A DNA stretch of 64,000 nt from Lentimicrobiaceae bacterium (GTDB lineage: Bacteria; Bacteroidota; Bacteroidia; Bacteroidales; F082): NCBI GenBank assembly GCA_015061315.1, contig SUWV01000002.1, positions 62,001-126,000 on the forward strand. Reading direction: 5' to 3'. Both the position numbers and the translations under genes were made by a program. Within the stretch, counting starts at the first letter, position 1. Every line of letters begins with the position of its first letter. The notes below the pieces were generated by a model. The model had not been told where the DNA came from, did no database searches, and was given only the letters and a program-made list of their open reading frames with translations. Below are positions 1 to 7,442 of the stretch, piece after piece.

Positions 1-1801
1 TGTTTGCGTCAACGTTCCAACCTTTCACGAGACGGAGGGCGTTCCACATCTTGTTGCAGAAGTTACGTCCTTGTTCGCAGAGAGCTTCGTCGAAAGGAAG
101 GTCGTTGCCAGCAGGAGCTGTGAGCATCATACCTACTCTCACGCCGTCGGCACCGTATTTCTCTATCAACTCGATAGGATCTGGTGAGTTGCCGAGCGAC
201 TTACTCATCTTACGACCTAACTTGTCGCGGACGATACCTGTGAAATATACTTTCTTGAAAGGAACTTCTTTCTGATATTCTTCTCCAGCCATAATCATAC
301 GAGCTACCCAGAAGAAAATGATGTCTGGACCCGTGATGAGGTCGTTGGTTGGATAATAATATTTGAACTCTTCGTTATCAGGATTTAAGATTCCGTCGAA
401 CAATGAAAGAGGCCAGAGCCATGATGAGAACCAGGTGTCTAAGCAGTCCGGATCTTGTTTCAAGTCTTCCATCGTGATGTTGTCGCCTGCCTTTTCCTTA
501 GCGAGACGTAAAGCTTCTTCTGGAGTCTCTGCCACCACGTAGCCGCCTTCTGGGAGGAAGTAAGCTGGTATTCTGTGACCCCACCAAAGCTGACGGCTGA
601 TACACCAGTCTTTGATGTTTTCTAACCAGTGACGATAGAGGTTTACATATTTTGAAGGATAGAACTGAATCTCACCGTCGAGGACAGGTTTGAGGGCTAT
701 CTCAGCGAGATGTTCCATTTTGAGGAACCATTGCATAGAGAGTTTTGGCTCGATGGCGACGTGAGTACGTTCCGAATATCCTACCTTATTATTATAGTCT
801 TCAACTTTTTCTAAGAGACCGGCAGCGTCTAAGTCTTTCACTATCTGTTTACGGACAGCGTCGCGGTCCATGCCTACGTACATTCCAGCAGCCTCGCTGA
901 TAGTAGCGTCGTCGTTGAAGATGTTGATGCTTTGGAGATTATATTTCTCGCCGAGCATATAGTCGTTCACGTCGTGAGCTGGTGTGACTTTAAGGCAACC
1001 TGTACCGAATTCAATATCGACATATTCGTCTTCGATAACAGGGATGGCGCGACCAACGAGAGGCACAATGACTTTCTTGCCTTTAAGATGTTCGTTTTTA
1101 GGGTCGTTAGGGTTGATACACATAGCAGTGTCGCCCATGATAGTCTCAGGACGTGTTGTCGCCACTATAGCGTAGCCGTCTTCGCCTTCTATTTTATAAC
1201 GTAAGTAGAAAAGTTTGCTATGTTCTTCTTTGTAGATCACTTCTTCATCGCTGAGGGCGGTGAGAGCTTTAGGATCCCAGTTGACCATTCTGACGCCGCG
1301 GTAGATGAGACCTTTTTTATATAAGTCGCAGAACACGTGGATTACGCTTTTGCTACGAGTCTCGTCTAAGGTGAAGGAGGTGCGTTCCCAGTCGCAGGAA
1401 GCGCCGAGGCGACGCAGCTGTTTCAAGATGATGCCGCCATGTTCGTGTGTCCAGTCCCAAGCGTGTTTGAGAAATTCTTCGCGGGTGAGGTCTGTTTTCT
1501 TGATGCCTTGTTCGGCGAGTTTTGCCACCACCTTAGCTTCGGTAGCTATAGATGCGTGGTCGGTGCCTGGAACCCAGCAGGCGTTCTTGCCTTGCATACG
1601 AGCGCGACGGATAAGGACGTCTTGTATGGTGTTGTTCATCATGTGACCCATGTGTAGCACGCCCGTCACGTTCGGCGGAGGTATCACTATCGTATAAGGT
1701 TCACGTTCATCAGGTGTAGAATGAAAATAATTCTTGTCTAACCAATGCTGATACCATTTGCTTTCGGTATCCTGAGGATTGTATTTACTGCTGATTTCCA
1801 T
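1..1801 (-). CDS. valS: Valyl-tRNA synthetase, N-terminal 600 residues (runs off window start)
   Basis: Class I aminoacyl-tRNA synthetase that charges tRNA-Val in the cytoplasm. The minus-strand frame starts at an ATG at 1799-1801 ([10 protein letters not shown]...) and is open to the window edge. It shows the [13 protein letters not shown] signature (HIGH-type ATP site), the editing-domain motif [12 protein letters not shown], and [10 protein letters not shown] (KMSKS loop), in the order expected for ValRS. The tRNA-binding anticodon domain and coiled-coil tail lie outside. A TAtcTTTG-type -7 box lies upstream on the minus strand (1825-1832), inside a run of 'aaaagac' words. No defect is seen in the visible part. 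Confidence 0.97.
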   Translation of the reverse strand, partial: MEISSKYNPQDTESKWYQHWLDKNYFHSTPDEREPYTIVIPPPNVTGVLHMGHMMNNTIQDVLIRRARMQGKNACWVPGTDHASIATEAKVVAKLAEQGIKKTDLTREEFLKHAWDWTHEHGGIILKQLRRLGASCDWERTSFTLDETRSKSVIHVFCDLYKKGLIYRGVRMVNWDPKALTALSDEEVIYKEEHSKLFYLRYKIEGEDGYAIVATTRPETIMGDTAMCINPNDPKNEHLKGKKVIVPLVGRAIPVIEDEYVDIEFGTGCLKVTPAHDVNDYMLGEKYNLQSINIFNDDATISEAAGMYVGMDRDAVRKQIVKDLDAAGLLEKVEDYNNKVGYSERTHVAIEPKLSMQWFLKMEHLAEIALKPVLDGEIQFYPSKYVNLYRHWLENIKDWCISRQLWWGHRIPAYFLPEGGYVVAETPEEALRLAKEKAGDNITMEDLKQDPDCLDTWFSSWLWPLSLFDGILNPDNEEFKYYYPTNDLITGPDIIFFWVARMIMAGEEYQKEVPFKKVYFTGIVRDKLGRKMSKSLGNSPDPIELIEKYGADGVRVGMMLTAPAGNDLPFDEALCEQGRNFCNKMWNALRLVKGWNVDAN

Positions 1802-1915
1802 TTGTCTTTAAATATTTTAAGGTGCAAAGATAAGAAAAGGCAAAAGACGAAAGACAAAAGACAAAAGATTTTTTTTGTTGACGATTAAAAGTTCACAGTT
1901 TTGTTGTTCATAAAG

Positions 1916-1945
1916 TTGCGAACTGACAAAAAAAGATTATCTTTG
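1916..1945 (+). promoter_or_regulatory. Bacteroidota-type promoter for the DUF3791-like pair
   Basis: TTG at 1916-1918, a 19-nt spacer, then TATCTTTG at 1938-1945 match the Bacteroides primary sigma consensus (TTG-N19-TAnnTTTG). The site lies about 45 nt before the ATG at 1990. This also argues against the TTG codon at 1966 as start, because it would lie very close to the transcription start. Confidence 0.7.
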
Positions 1946-1989
1946 CATCAAAGATGATGATTTGATTGTTAGTATGTAGAAAACATAAG

Positions 1990-2256
1990 ATGGATAATAG
2001 AAACAAAATAGAGTATATTGTAATTTTTATCAGCGAGTTTGCTCAGCGTTATAAATTATCGTTACAAGAAAGTTATCGCTATCTTAAAAAATACAAGGCT
2101 CTTTTGTTTTTAGAAGATCAGTATGAGATTGCACATACTATGAGTTATCAGTATATGATAGAATCAATGTCGGCTTACTGTAGAAGAATCAAAGGCATTA
2201 CTTTTCAATATTTCTTTGGGACAGAGAAAGCAATATCAAAACTAAACAGAATATGA
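1990..2256 (+). CDS. Small DUF3791-like protein, first of a coupled pair
   Basis: An 88-residue helical protein (MDNRNKIEYIVIFISEFAQR...). The pattern 'LKKYKALLFLEDQYEIAHT' followed by 'YMIESMSAYCR' resembles the DUF3791 family, small proteins often encoded beside DUF3990 (an ADP-ribosyltransferase-like predicted toxin) in Bacteroidota. I chose the ATG at 1990 over an upstream TTG at 1966. Its stop overlaps the next start (ATGA), so the two are probably translationally coupled. No DUF3990-like partner is visible here. Family assignment is from pattern memory and moderate; the molecular role is unknown. Confidence 0.75.
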   Translation: MDNRNKIEYIVIFISEFAQRYKLSLQESYRYLKKYKALLFLEDQYEIAHTMSYQYMIESMSAYCRRIKGITFQYFFGTEKAISKLNRI

Positions 2257-2456
2257 GTGAGATTGAATATATGAATGAGTGCACTATTCGAGATGTCATT
2301 ACCATGCTCGTTGAAAAAAGAAATATGTCGGTTTCCGATGCAATGGATGTGTTCTACAATTCACAAACTTTTGTTAATCTTAATAATACCGAAACAGGCT
2401 TATATTTTCAAAGTCCGGTATATATATATGATACGTTAGAAAAGGAAATAGGATGA
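2253..2456 (+). CDS. Small helical protein, second of the DUF3791-like pair
   Basis: A 67-residue protein (MSEIEYMNECTIRDV...) with an 'LVEKRNMSVSDAMDVFYNS' helix and the ending 'LNNTETGLYFQSPVYIYDTLEKEIG'. This resembles the second short component that accompanies DUF3791 proteins in predicted toxin-antitoxin-like operons. It starts four bases inside the upstream stop, so both share one transcript. No recognisable catalytic or DNA-binding motif is present. After it comes only a promoter for the transporter, so the expected third gene is absent. Function unknown. Confidence 0.7.
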   Translation: MSEIEYMNECTIRDVITMLVEKRNMSVSDAMDVFYNSQTFVNLNNTETGLYFQSPVYIYDTLEKEIG

Positions 2457-2495
2457 TACAGTTTTGTTATTGATATTTAAACGATAAAAAAAACA

Positions 2496-2525
2496 TTGAA
2501 AATCTCAGAAATTTTATTATCTTTG
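2496..2525 (+). promoter_or_regulatory. Promoter for the first POT transporter
   Basis: TTG at 2496-2498, a 19-nt spacer and TATCTTTG at 2518-2525 match the Bacteroidota consensus. Transcription would start near 2533 and give a 5' leader of about 140 nt before the ATG at 2672. Confidence 0.7.
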
Positions 2526-2533
2526 CCCTGCTT

Positions 2534-2626
2534 TTTGAAGACGCAAAGTCTGAGAGACGCAGAGACTCAAAGTTGTGATGACTAAAGCTTTGCGACACTG
2601 CGACTTTGCGACTTTGAATCTCTATT
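2534..2626 (+). repeat. Word-repeat leader able to fold back on itself
   Basis: The leader of the transporter gene contains gacgcaaagtc/gagacgcagag words on the left and ctttgcgac/gactttgcgac words on the right. The two halves are roughly reverse complements and could form an imperfect hairpin in the 5' UTR. Similar words occur upstream of secA (about 37655-37692), so this belongs to an interspersed repeat family rather than a known riboswitch. Confidence 0.5.
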
Positions 2627-2671
2627 GAAAACGAACTAAATTTATTGTATAATTAAAAATTAAAAAACATT

Positions 2672-4231
2672 ATGTTAAAAGGACATCCAAAAGGTCTGTT
2701 AGCCGCTGCTCTCAGCAACATGGGAGAAAGATTCGGTTACTACATCATGAACGCGGTTCTCGTATTGTTCCTCTGTTCAAAATTCGGTTTAAATGAGGCA
2801 ACAAGTGGAAGTATCTATTCAGTATTCTACGCAGGTATCTACCTCCTCAGTTTGGTTGGTGGTATCATTGCAGACCGCACACAAAACTATAAAGGTACTA
2901 TCCAAAAAGGTTTGATGACAATGGCAGCAGGTTACATCCTTCTCGCTATTCCTATCACAGCAACAAGTGCAAACCAAACATGGTTGTTACCATTGACATG
3001 TGTAGCTTTATTCATGATTGCTTTCGGTAACGGTTTATTCAAAGGTAACTTACAAGCTATCGTTGGTCAGATGTACGACAACTTCGAGGCTGAAGCTGAG
3101 AAAGAAGGTCCAGAAGCATTAAGAATTGCTAAGAGCAAACGTGACTCTGGTTTCCAGATTTTCTATGTGTTCATCAACGTTGGTGGTTTGATCGCTCCTT
3201 TCGTAGCTCCATTACTCCGTGAATGGTGGTTAGAAACAAACGGCATGGTTTATAACGCAGCTCTTCCAGCTCTCTGCCACGAATTTATCAACAACGCAGC
3301 AGGTATGAGCGCACAAGCTATGGAAAACCTTAAGACTATGATGGAAGCTGCTGGCGGTAACGTAGCAGATTTAGCATCTTCATGTTCAAATTATTTACAA
3401 ATATTCAACGAAGGTATTCACTATTCATTCATCGCTTCTGTAGCAGCTATGTTGATCTCATTAGTGATATTCATCACCAACAAGAAAATATTCCCAACAC
3501 CTGCTAAGAAAGAAAAAGTTGAATCAGCATCATACACAGAAGAAGAAAAAGCAGCTATGGCTAAAGAAATCAAACAACGTCTTTACGCTTTGTTCGCAGT
3601 GTTAGGTATCGTTATCTTCTTCTGGTTCTCATTCCACCAAAACGGTATGTCGTTGTCATTCTTCGCACGTGACTTCGTCGACTCATCAGCAGTAGCTCCT
3701 GAAATCTGGCAAGCTGTCAACCCATTCTTCGTCATCGTTCTTACTCCTATTATCATGGGTATCTTCGCAGCATTGGCAAGAAAAGGCAAAGAAGTTTCAA
3801 CACCTCGCAAGATTGCTATCGGTATGTTAATTGCAGGTTTGGCATTCTTGTTCTTAGCTATCTTCTCATACATAAAAGGTTATCCATCAGCAAATGAATT
3901 CAGAGCAGAATCTATCGATTATCAAATGCAACACAAAGCTCATTGGTGGGTTCTCATCGCTGTTTACTTCTTCTTGACAGTAGCAGAATTGTTCATCTCA
4001 CCTCTCGGATTGTCATTCGTTTCAAAGGTAGCTCCAAAACACATGCTCGGTTTATGTCAAGGTTTGTGGTTAGGTGCAACAGCACTCGGCAACCTCTTGT
4101 TATGGATCGGACCTCTCATGTATAACGCTTGGCCAATCTGGCAATGCTGGACAGTATTCTTGGTAGTATGTCTCATCTCTATGGGCGTCATGTTCGGCAT
4201 GGTAAAATGGTTAGAGAAAGTAACTCAATAA
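2672..4231 (+). CDS. POT/PTR2-family proton-coupled oligopeptide transporter
   Basis: A 519-residue inner-membrane protein of the major facilitator superfamily with about 12-14 hydrophobic segments. It starts MLKGHPKGLL and carries NMGERFGYY in helix 1, the counterpart of the ExxERFxYY proton-coupling motif of POT transporters but with N in place of the first glutamate. Segments such as GNGLFKGNLQAIVGQMYD and the late SPLGLSFVSKVAP are typical of the family. It would import di- and tripeptides. A paralogue follows (4503), separated by a terminator and repeats, so they are likely transcribed separately. The substrate cannot be deduced from sequence. Confidence 0.93.
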   Translation: MLKGHPKGLLAAALSNMGERFGYYIMNAVLVLFLCSKFGLNEATSGSIYSVFYAGIYLLSLVGGIIADRTQNYKGTIQKGLMTMAAGYILLAIPITATSANQTWLLPLTCVALFMIAFGNGLFKGNLQAIVGQMYDNFEAEAEKEGPEALRIAKSKRDSGFQIFYVFINVGGLIAPFVAPLLREWWLETNGMVYNAALPALCHEFINNAAGMSAQAMENLKTMMEAAGGNVADLASSCSNYLQIFNEGIHYSFIASVAAMLISLVIFITNKKIFPTPAKKEKVESASYTEEEKAAMAKEIKQRLYALFAVLGIVIFFWFSFHQNGMSLSFFARDFVDSSAVAPEIWQAVNPFFVIVLTPIIMGIFAALARKGKEVSTPRKIAIGMLIAGLAFLFLAIFSYIKGYPSANEFRAESIDYQMQHKAHWWVLIAVYFFLTVAELFISPLGLSFVSKVAPKHMLGLCQGLWLGATALGNLLLWIGPLMYNAWPIWQCWTVFLVVCLISMGVMFGMVKWLEKVTQ

Positions 4232-4244
4232 GAAATTAAATTTT

Positions 4245-4266
4245 GAGACGTAATATAACGTCTCTA
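4245..4266. repeat. GAGACG-type palindrome
   Basis: GAGACGT, a 7-8 nt loop, then ACGTCTC, directly after the transporter stop. It is the shortest member of the GAGACG...CGTCTC family found about ten times in the window. Confidence 0.7.
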
Positions 4267-4274
4267 CATAAATA

Positions 4275-4307
4275 AAAAAGGTTCTCGAAGTTCGGGAACC
4301 TTTTTTT
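4275..4307 (+). terminator. Rho-independent terminator after the first POT gene
   Basis: A-tract, GGTTCtCGAA / TTCGgGAACC hairpin arms and a T7 tract. The A-tract on the other side makes it potentially bidirectional. Confidence 0.9.
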
Positions 4308-4311
4308 ATGG

Positions 4312-4385
4312 CTAAAGTCTAAAGTCAAAAGTCTAAAGTTAGAAAATTTTCTCAGATTTTCAGATTTTCAGTTTTTCAGATTTAA
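4312..4385. repeat. Intergenic word arrays (ctaaagt and ttttcagat types)
   Basis: A run of 'gtctaaa' words is followed by 'tcagatttt' words at 9-nt period. Both word types recur in many other gaps of the window. No gene is present. Confidence 0.75.
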
Positions 4386-4397
4386 AATAAACTTATT

Positions 4398-4448
4398 GAG
4401 ACGTATCAATGTGTATTTATTTTTAAGGAATCATTGATGTGTCTCTAC
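4398..4448. repeat. GAGACG-family inverted repeat
   Basis: Arms GAGACgtATCAATG and CATTGATgtGTCTC (two wobble positions) enclose an AT-rich loop of about 20 nt. The core 'GAGACG..TCAATG' is shared with copies at 41031, 46923 and 56397. Confidence 0.8.
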
Positions 4449-4502
4449 CTATGATTGACTTTATTTCTTATTTTTGCAAAAAAAAAGAAAAAATAAGAAA
4501 TT

Positions 4503-6182
4503 ATGTTTAAAGGTCATCCTAAAGGGCTTTACGCCTTAGCATTAGCCAACACCGGAGAACGTTTTGGCTATTACACTATGCTTGCTATCTTCGTACTTTT
4601 CCTGCAAGCTAAATTCGGTTTCGACGAGGCTCAATCCGGGCAGATTTACGGTATCTTCCTCGGTTTTGTTTACTTCATGCCTCTCATCGGCGGTATCTTA
4701 GCCGACCGTTTCGGTTATGGCAAGATGGTTAGAGCAGGTATCATCGTCATGTTCCTCGGCTATCTGCTTCTCGCAATCCCTATGATGGGCGCGACGGCGA
4801 AGGTAACCATGTTCTCGGCTCTCGCTCTCATCGCGATAGGAACGGGTCTCTTCAAAGGTAATCTTCAGGTTATGGTAGGCAACCTCTACGACGAGGCGAA
4901 ATACAGTCCGTTCCGCGACAACGGCTTCAGCCTTTTCTACATGGCTATCAACATCGGTTCTATGTTCGCTCCTATGACAGCGACGAAAGTCACCGACCTC
5001 TTCCTCGGAAAAGCAGGGTTCACCTACGTGCCACAGATTCCGTCACTCGCTCACCAATATCTTGACGGAACAATATCAGCCGATGCCTTGAAATCGTTTG
5101 AGACTCTTGCAGCACAACAAGGCAACACCGGCGACTTAGCTACCTTCGCACAAAATTACATCGACTCATTATCAACAGCATATAACTACGGTTTCGGAGT
5201 GGCTTGTATTTCCTTGATACTATCAATGGCTATTTACGTCTGCTGCCGTAACTGGTTCAAGCACGCTGACGTCAACAGCAAGCAAGCTAAGGAGATGGGC
5301 AACACAACAGTTAAAGTAGATGAACTCACACCAGAGCAGACACGTTCACGTATGACAGCCTTGTTCATGGTATTTGCTGTCGTCATCTTCTTCTGGATGT
5401 CGTTCCAACAAAGCGGATTGTGTCTCACATTCTTCGCTCGCGACTACACAGCAAGCACAGCTACAGGCATCTCACGTATAGGTTTCAACATCTGGGCTTT
5501 GACCTTGATAGCAATATCGGTCTATACTTTATTCTCCACATTCCAAGCCGAGACAAAAAGAAACAGAATCATCAGCGGTGTCATCACCTTATTATTATGG
5601 GGCGCTGCAGCAGCCTTATATCTCGGTATGCCAGAAGTCATCAACACCTTGCCACAGGAGTTCCAGCAATTCAACCCATTCTTCGTCGTCGCCTTGACAC
5701 CAGTGTCGATGGCAGTCTTCGGGGCTTTGGCAAAGAAAGGCAAAGAACCATCGTCACCAAAGAAGATAGGTCTCGGTATGATTGTAGCAGCTTTAGGTTT
5801 CACCATCATGGCAACTGCATCATTCCACTTGATGAGCCCTGCTGAATTGAAAGCCACTGGCGGAGTAAGCAGCACTTTAGTATCACCAAACTGGCTCATC
5901 AGCACATATTTGGTCTTGACATTCGCCGAGTTGTTGTTAAGTCCAATCGGAATTTCTTTCGTAACTAAAGTAGCACCTCCAAAATATAAAGGCATGATGA
6001 TGGGCTGCTGGTTCTGCGTTACCGCGATAGGTAATTATCTAACCAGCGTTATCGCCAAGATTTGGGGAACAGGAATGCCATTATGGATGGTATGGGGCGT
6101 TCTCGTAGTATTATGTCTGTTATCAGCTATCTTTATCTTCTCTATCATGAAGAAGTTAGAAGCAGCGACGAAAGAATGCTGA
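4503..6182 (+). CDS. POT/PTR2-family oligopeptide transporter, second copy
   Basis: A 559-residue multi-pass inner-membrane transporter, paralogous to the gene at 2672 (MFKGHPKGLYALALANTGERFGYY). It has the same N-for-E change at the first position of the ExxER motif, which suggests the change is ancestral to both copies. GNLQVMVGNLYD in the N-terminal half and LLSPIGISFVTKVAPP in the C-terminal half align with the first copy. It is about 40 residues longer, mainly through extra central helices around residues 310-400. A TAttTTTG-like -7 box lies at 4469-4476, so it probably has its own promoter. The likely role is uptake of peptides from extracellular proteolysis; the substrate difference between copies is unknown. 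Confidence 0.93.
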   Translation: MFKGHPKGLYALALANTGERFGYYTMLAIFVLFLQAKFGFDEAQSGQIYGIFLGFVYFMPLIGGILADRFGYGKMVRAGIIVMFLGYLLLAIPMMGATAKVTMFSALALIAIGTGLFKGNLQVMVGNLYDEAKYSPFRDNGFSLFYMAINIGSMFAPMTATKVTDLFLGKAGFTYVPQIPSLAHQYLDGTISADALKSFETLAAQQGNTGDLATFAQNYIDSLSTAYNYGFGVACISLILSMAIYVCCRNWFKHADVNSKQAKEMGNTTVKVDELTPEQTRSRMTALFMVFAVVIFFWMSFQQSGLCLTFFARDYTASTATGISRIGFNIWALTLIAISVYTLFSTFQAETKRNRIISGVITLLLWGAAAALYLGMPEVINTLPQEFQQFNPFFVVALTPVSMAVFGALAKKGKEPSSPKKIGLGMIVAALGFTIMATASFHLMSPAELKATGGVSSTLVSPNWLISTYLVLTFAELLLSPIGISFVTKVAPPKYKGMMMGCWFCVTAIGNYLTSVIAKIWGTGMPLWMVWGVLVVLCLLSAIFIFSIMKKLEAATKEC

Positions 6183-6225
6183 CATCTAATTCATAATGCA
6201 TAATGTATAATGAATAATTGAGAAT

Positions 6226-6256
6226 TAAAGGCGTCACTTTTGTGTGGCGTCTTTTC
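6226..6256 (+). terminator. Terminator-like hairpin after the second POT gene
   Basis: A GGCGTCAC...GTGTGGCGTC stem (with a small bulge) is followed by TTTTC. It is flanked by 'aattcataat' word repeats on both sides. Confidence 0.65.
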
Positions 6257-6366
6257 TATACATAAAAAATAATTTCTAATTCATAATTCTCAACTCATAA
6301 TTTAAAAAAAGATATTATCTTTGTAAACTAATAGTTACCTATAAGTATTAATTTAAACATAAAACT

Positions 6367-7260
6367 ATGAAGAAAGTATTACTAATTATTGCATTGTTTG
6401 TCTCAGGTTTGGGATTGAATGCGCAAAATGAAGATAACGGTTGCCCTGTCCCAACGGGAGTGAAAGTAAAAGGTGAAATTAATGTTCCTGATTTTGGAAA
6501 GTTGTACAAGGTAACTGTATCATGGGATGCAGTGCCAGAAGCTGAGTTATATGCCGTATATGCGACATCTCAATACGTACCAGAGCCTATGTGGGTCGGT
6601 GATGTTTATGATGGAACAGAATGGGTTTTTGGTTCAGACCTTGGCGGTGAATTGTATTTTTATGTAAGAACAATTTGTGATGCTGAGAATATGATTGTAT
6701 CAGAGATTTCTGAAGGCGTCAACATTATTTTGAACGAAGATCTCGCAACTACCGTGATTGAAGCTCCAAAGAATCTTACTGCTACAGTAAAAGATAACTC
6801 TTCAATAGAACTTACATGGGACGCTGCAGAGAACGCTGAAAGTTATTTCGTATATCGTAACGGTGAAGAAATTGCCAATATCAAAGGAACTACATATTTA
6901 GACGAGAACTTGAAAGCTGACACAGAATATTGTTACATGGTGACTACTATGGGCGTAAACGAAGAATCTGATCCTTCAGAGAAAGTCTGCGAAACAATAA
7001 AGACTGATGGCGTAGAAGAAATGTCATCTTCATTCAATATCTATCCAAATCCTGTTGGAGACGAGTTGTTCATCACAACAGAAATGAATGTGACAGAAGT
7101 CGCTATTTACGACATTTACGGACGTCAGGCTATGAGTCAGCAAGTCAATAAGTCAACAAGTCAACAAGTTGTTAACGTTGCTGATTTAGATGCTGGTGTT
7201 TATTTCGTGAAAGTCGTTACAAGTGAAGGTGACCTTGTGAAGAGATTTGTTAAGGAATAA
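6367..7260 (+). CDS. Secreted fibronectin-type protein with T9SS sorting domain
   Basis: 297 residues. A signal peptide (MKKVLLIIALFVSGLGLNAQ) is followed by two fibronectin type III-like domains at about 25-115 and 130-215 (VTVSWDAVPEAELYAVYA; IELTWDAAENAESYFVYRN). A C-terminal T9SS type A domain starts near 222 (FNIYPNPVGDELFI...) and ends in the GVYFVKVV and KRFVKE strands. It would be exported through the outer membrane by T9SS, then attached to the surface or released. Within the C-terminal domain the stretch QQVNKSTSQQVV is encoded by the 'caagtcaa' word array (7134-7171). No enzymatic motif is seen; binding or scaffold role is inference. A TATCTTTG box lies at 6316-6323. Confidence 0.85.
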   Translation: MKKVLLIIALFVSGLGLNAQNEDNGCPVPTGVKVKGEINVPDFGKLYKVTVSWDAVPEAELYAVYATSQYVPEPMWVGDVYDGTEWVFGSDLGGELYFYVRTICDAENMIVSEISEGVNIILNEDLATTVIEAPKNLTATVKDNSSIELTWDAAENAESYFVYRNGEEIANIKGTTYLDENLKADTEYCYMVTTMGVNEESDPSEKVCETIKTDGVEEMSSSFNIYPNPVGDELFITTEMNVTEVAIYDIYGRQAMSQQVNKSTSQQVVNVADLDAGVYFVKVVTSEGDLVKRFVKE

Positions 7261-7300
7261 GAATTAACAACTTCAATTCTCAGACTATAAGCTTAACAAT

Positions 7301-7337
7301 AAGGGCGCATTTCATTGATGCGTCCTTGTTTATTTTT
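7301..7337 (+). terminator. Rho-independent terminator
   Basis: AAGGGCGCAT and ATGCGTCCTT form a ten-pair stem (one G-T) with a 7-nt loop, followed by a T-rich tract. Confidence 0.88.
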
Positions 7338-7442
7338 ATGATTAAAAAAAATTAATTCCTAATACCTAATTCCTAACTTCTAATTAAAAAAAATACTATT
7401 TTTGTAGACTATTAATTTTGTGAAATTTCAATAAAAAATAAA

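Noticed and set aside
1966..1989. TTG start of the first DUF3791-like gene
   Set aside because: It lies only about 20 nt after the -7 box; the ATG at 1990 is better placed.
2457..2671. DUF3990-like toxin gene after the small pair
   Set aside because: No open frame of suitable length exists; the interval is a promoter and leader for the transporter.
5522..5995. 157-residue minus-strand frame in the second POT gene
   Set aside because: Shadow frame opposite transmembrane helices.
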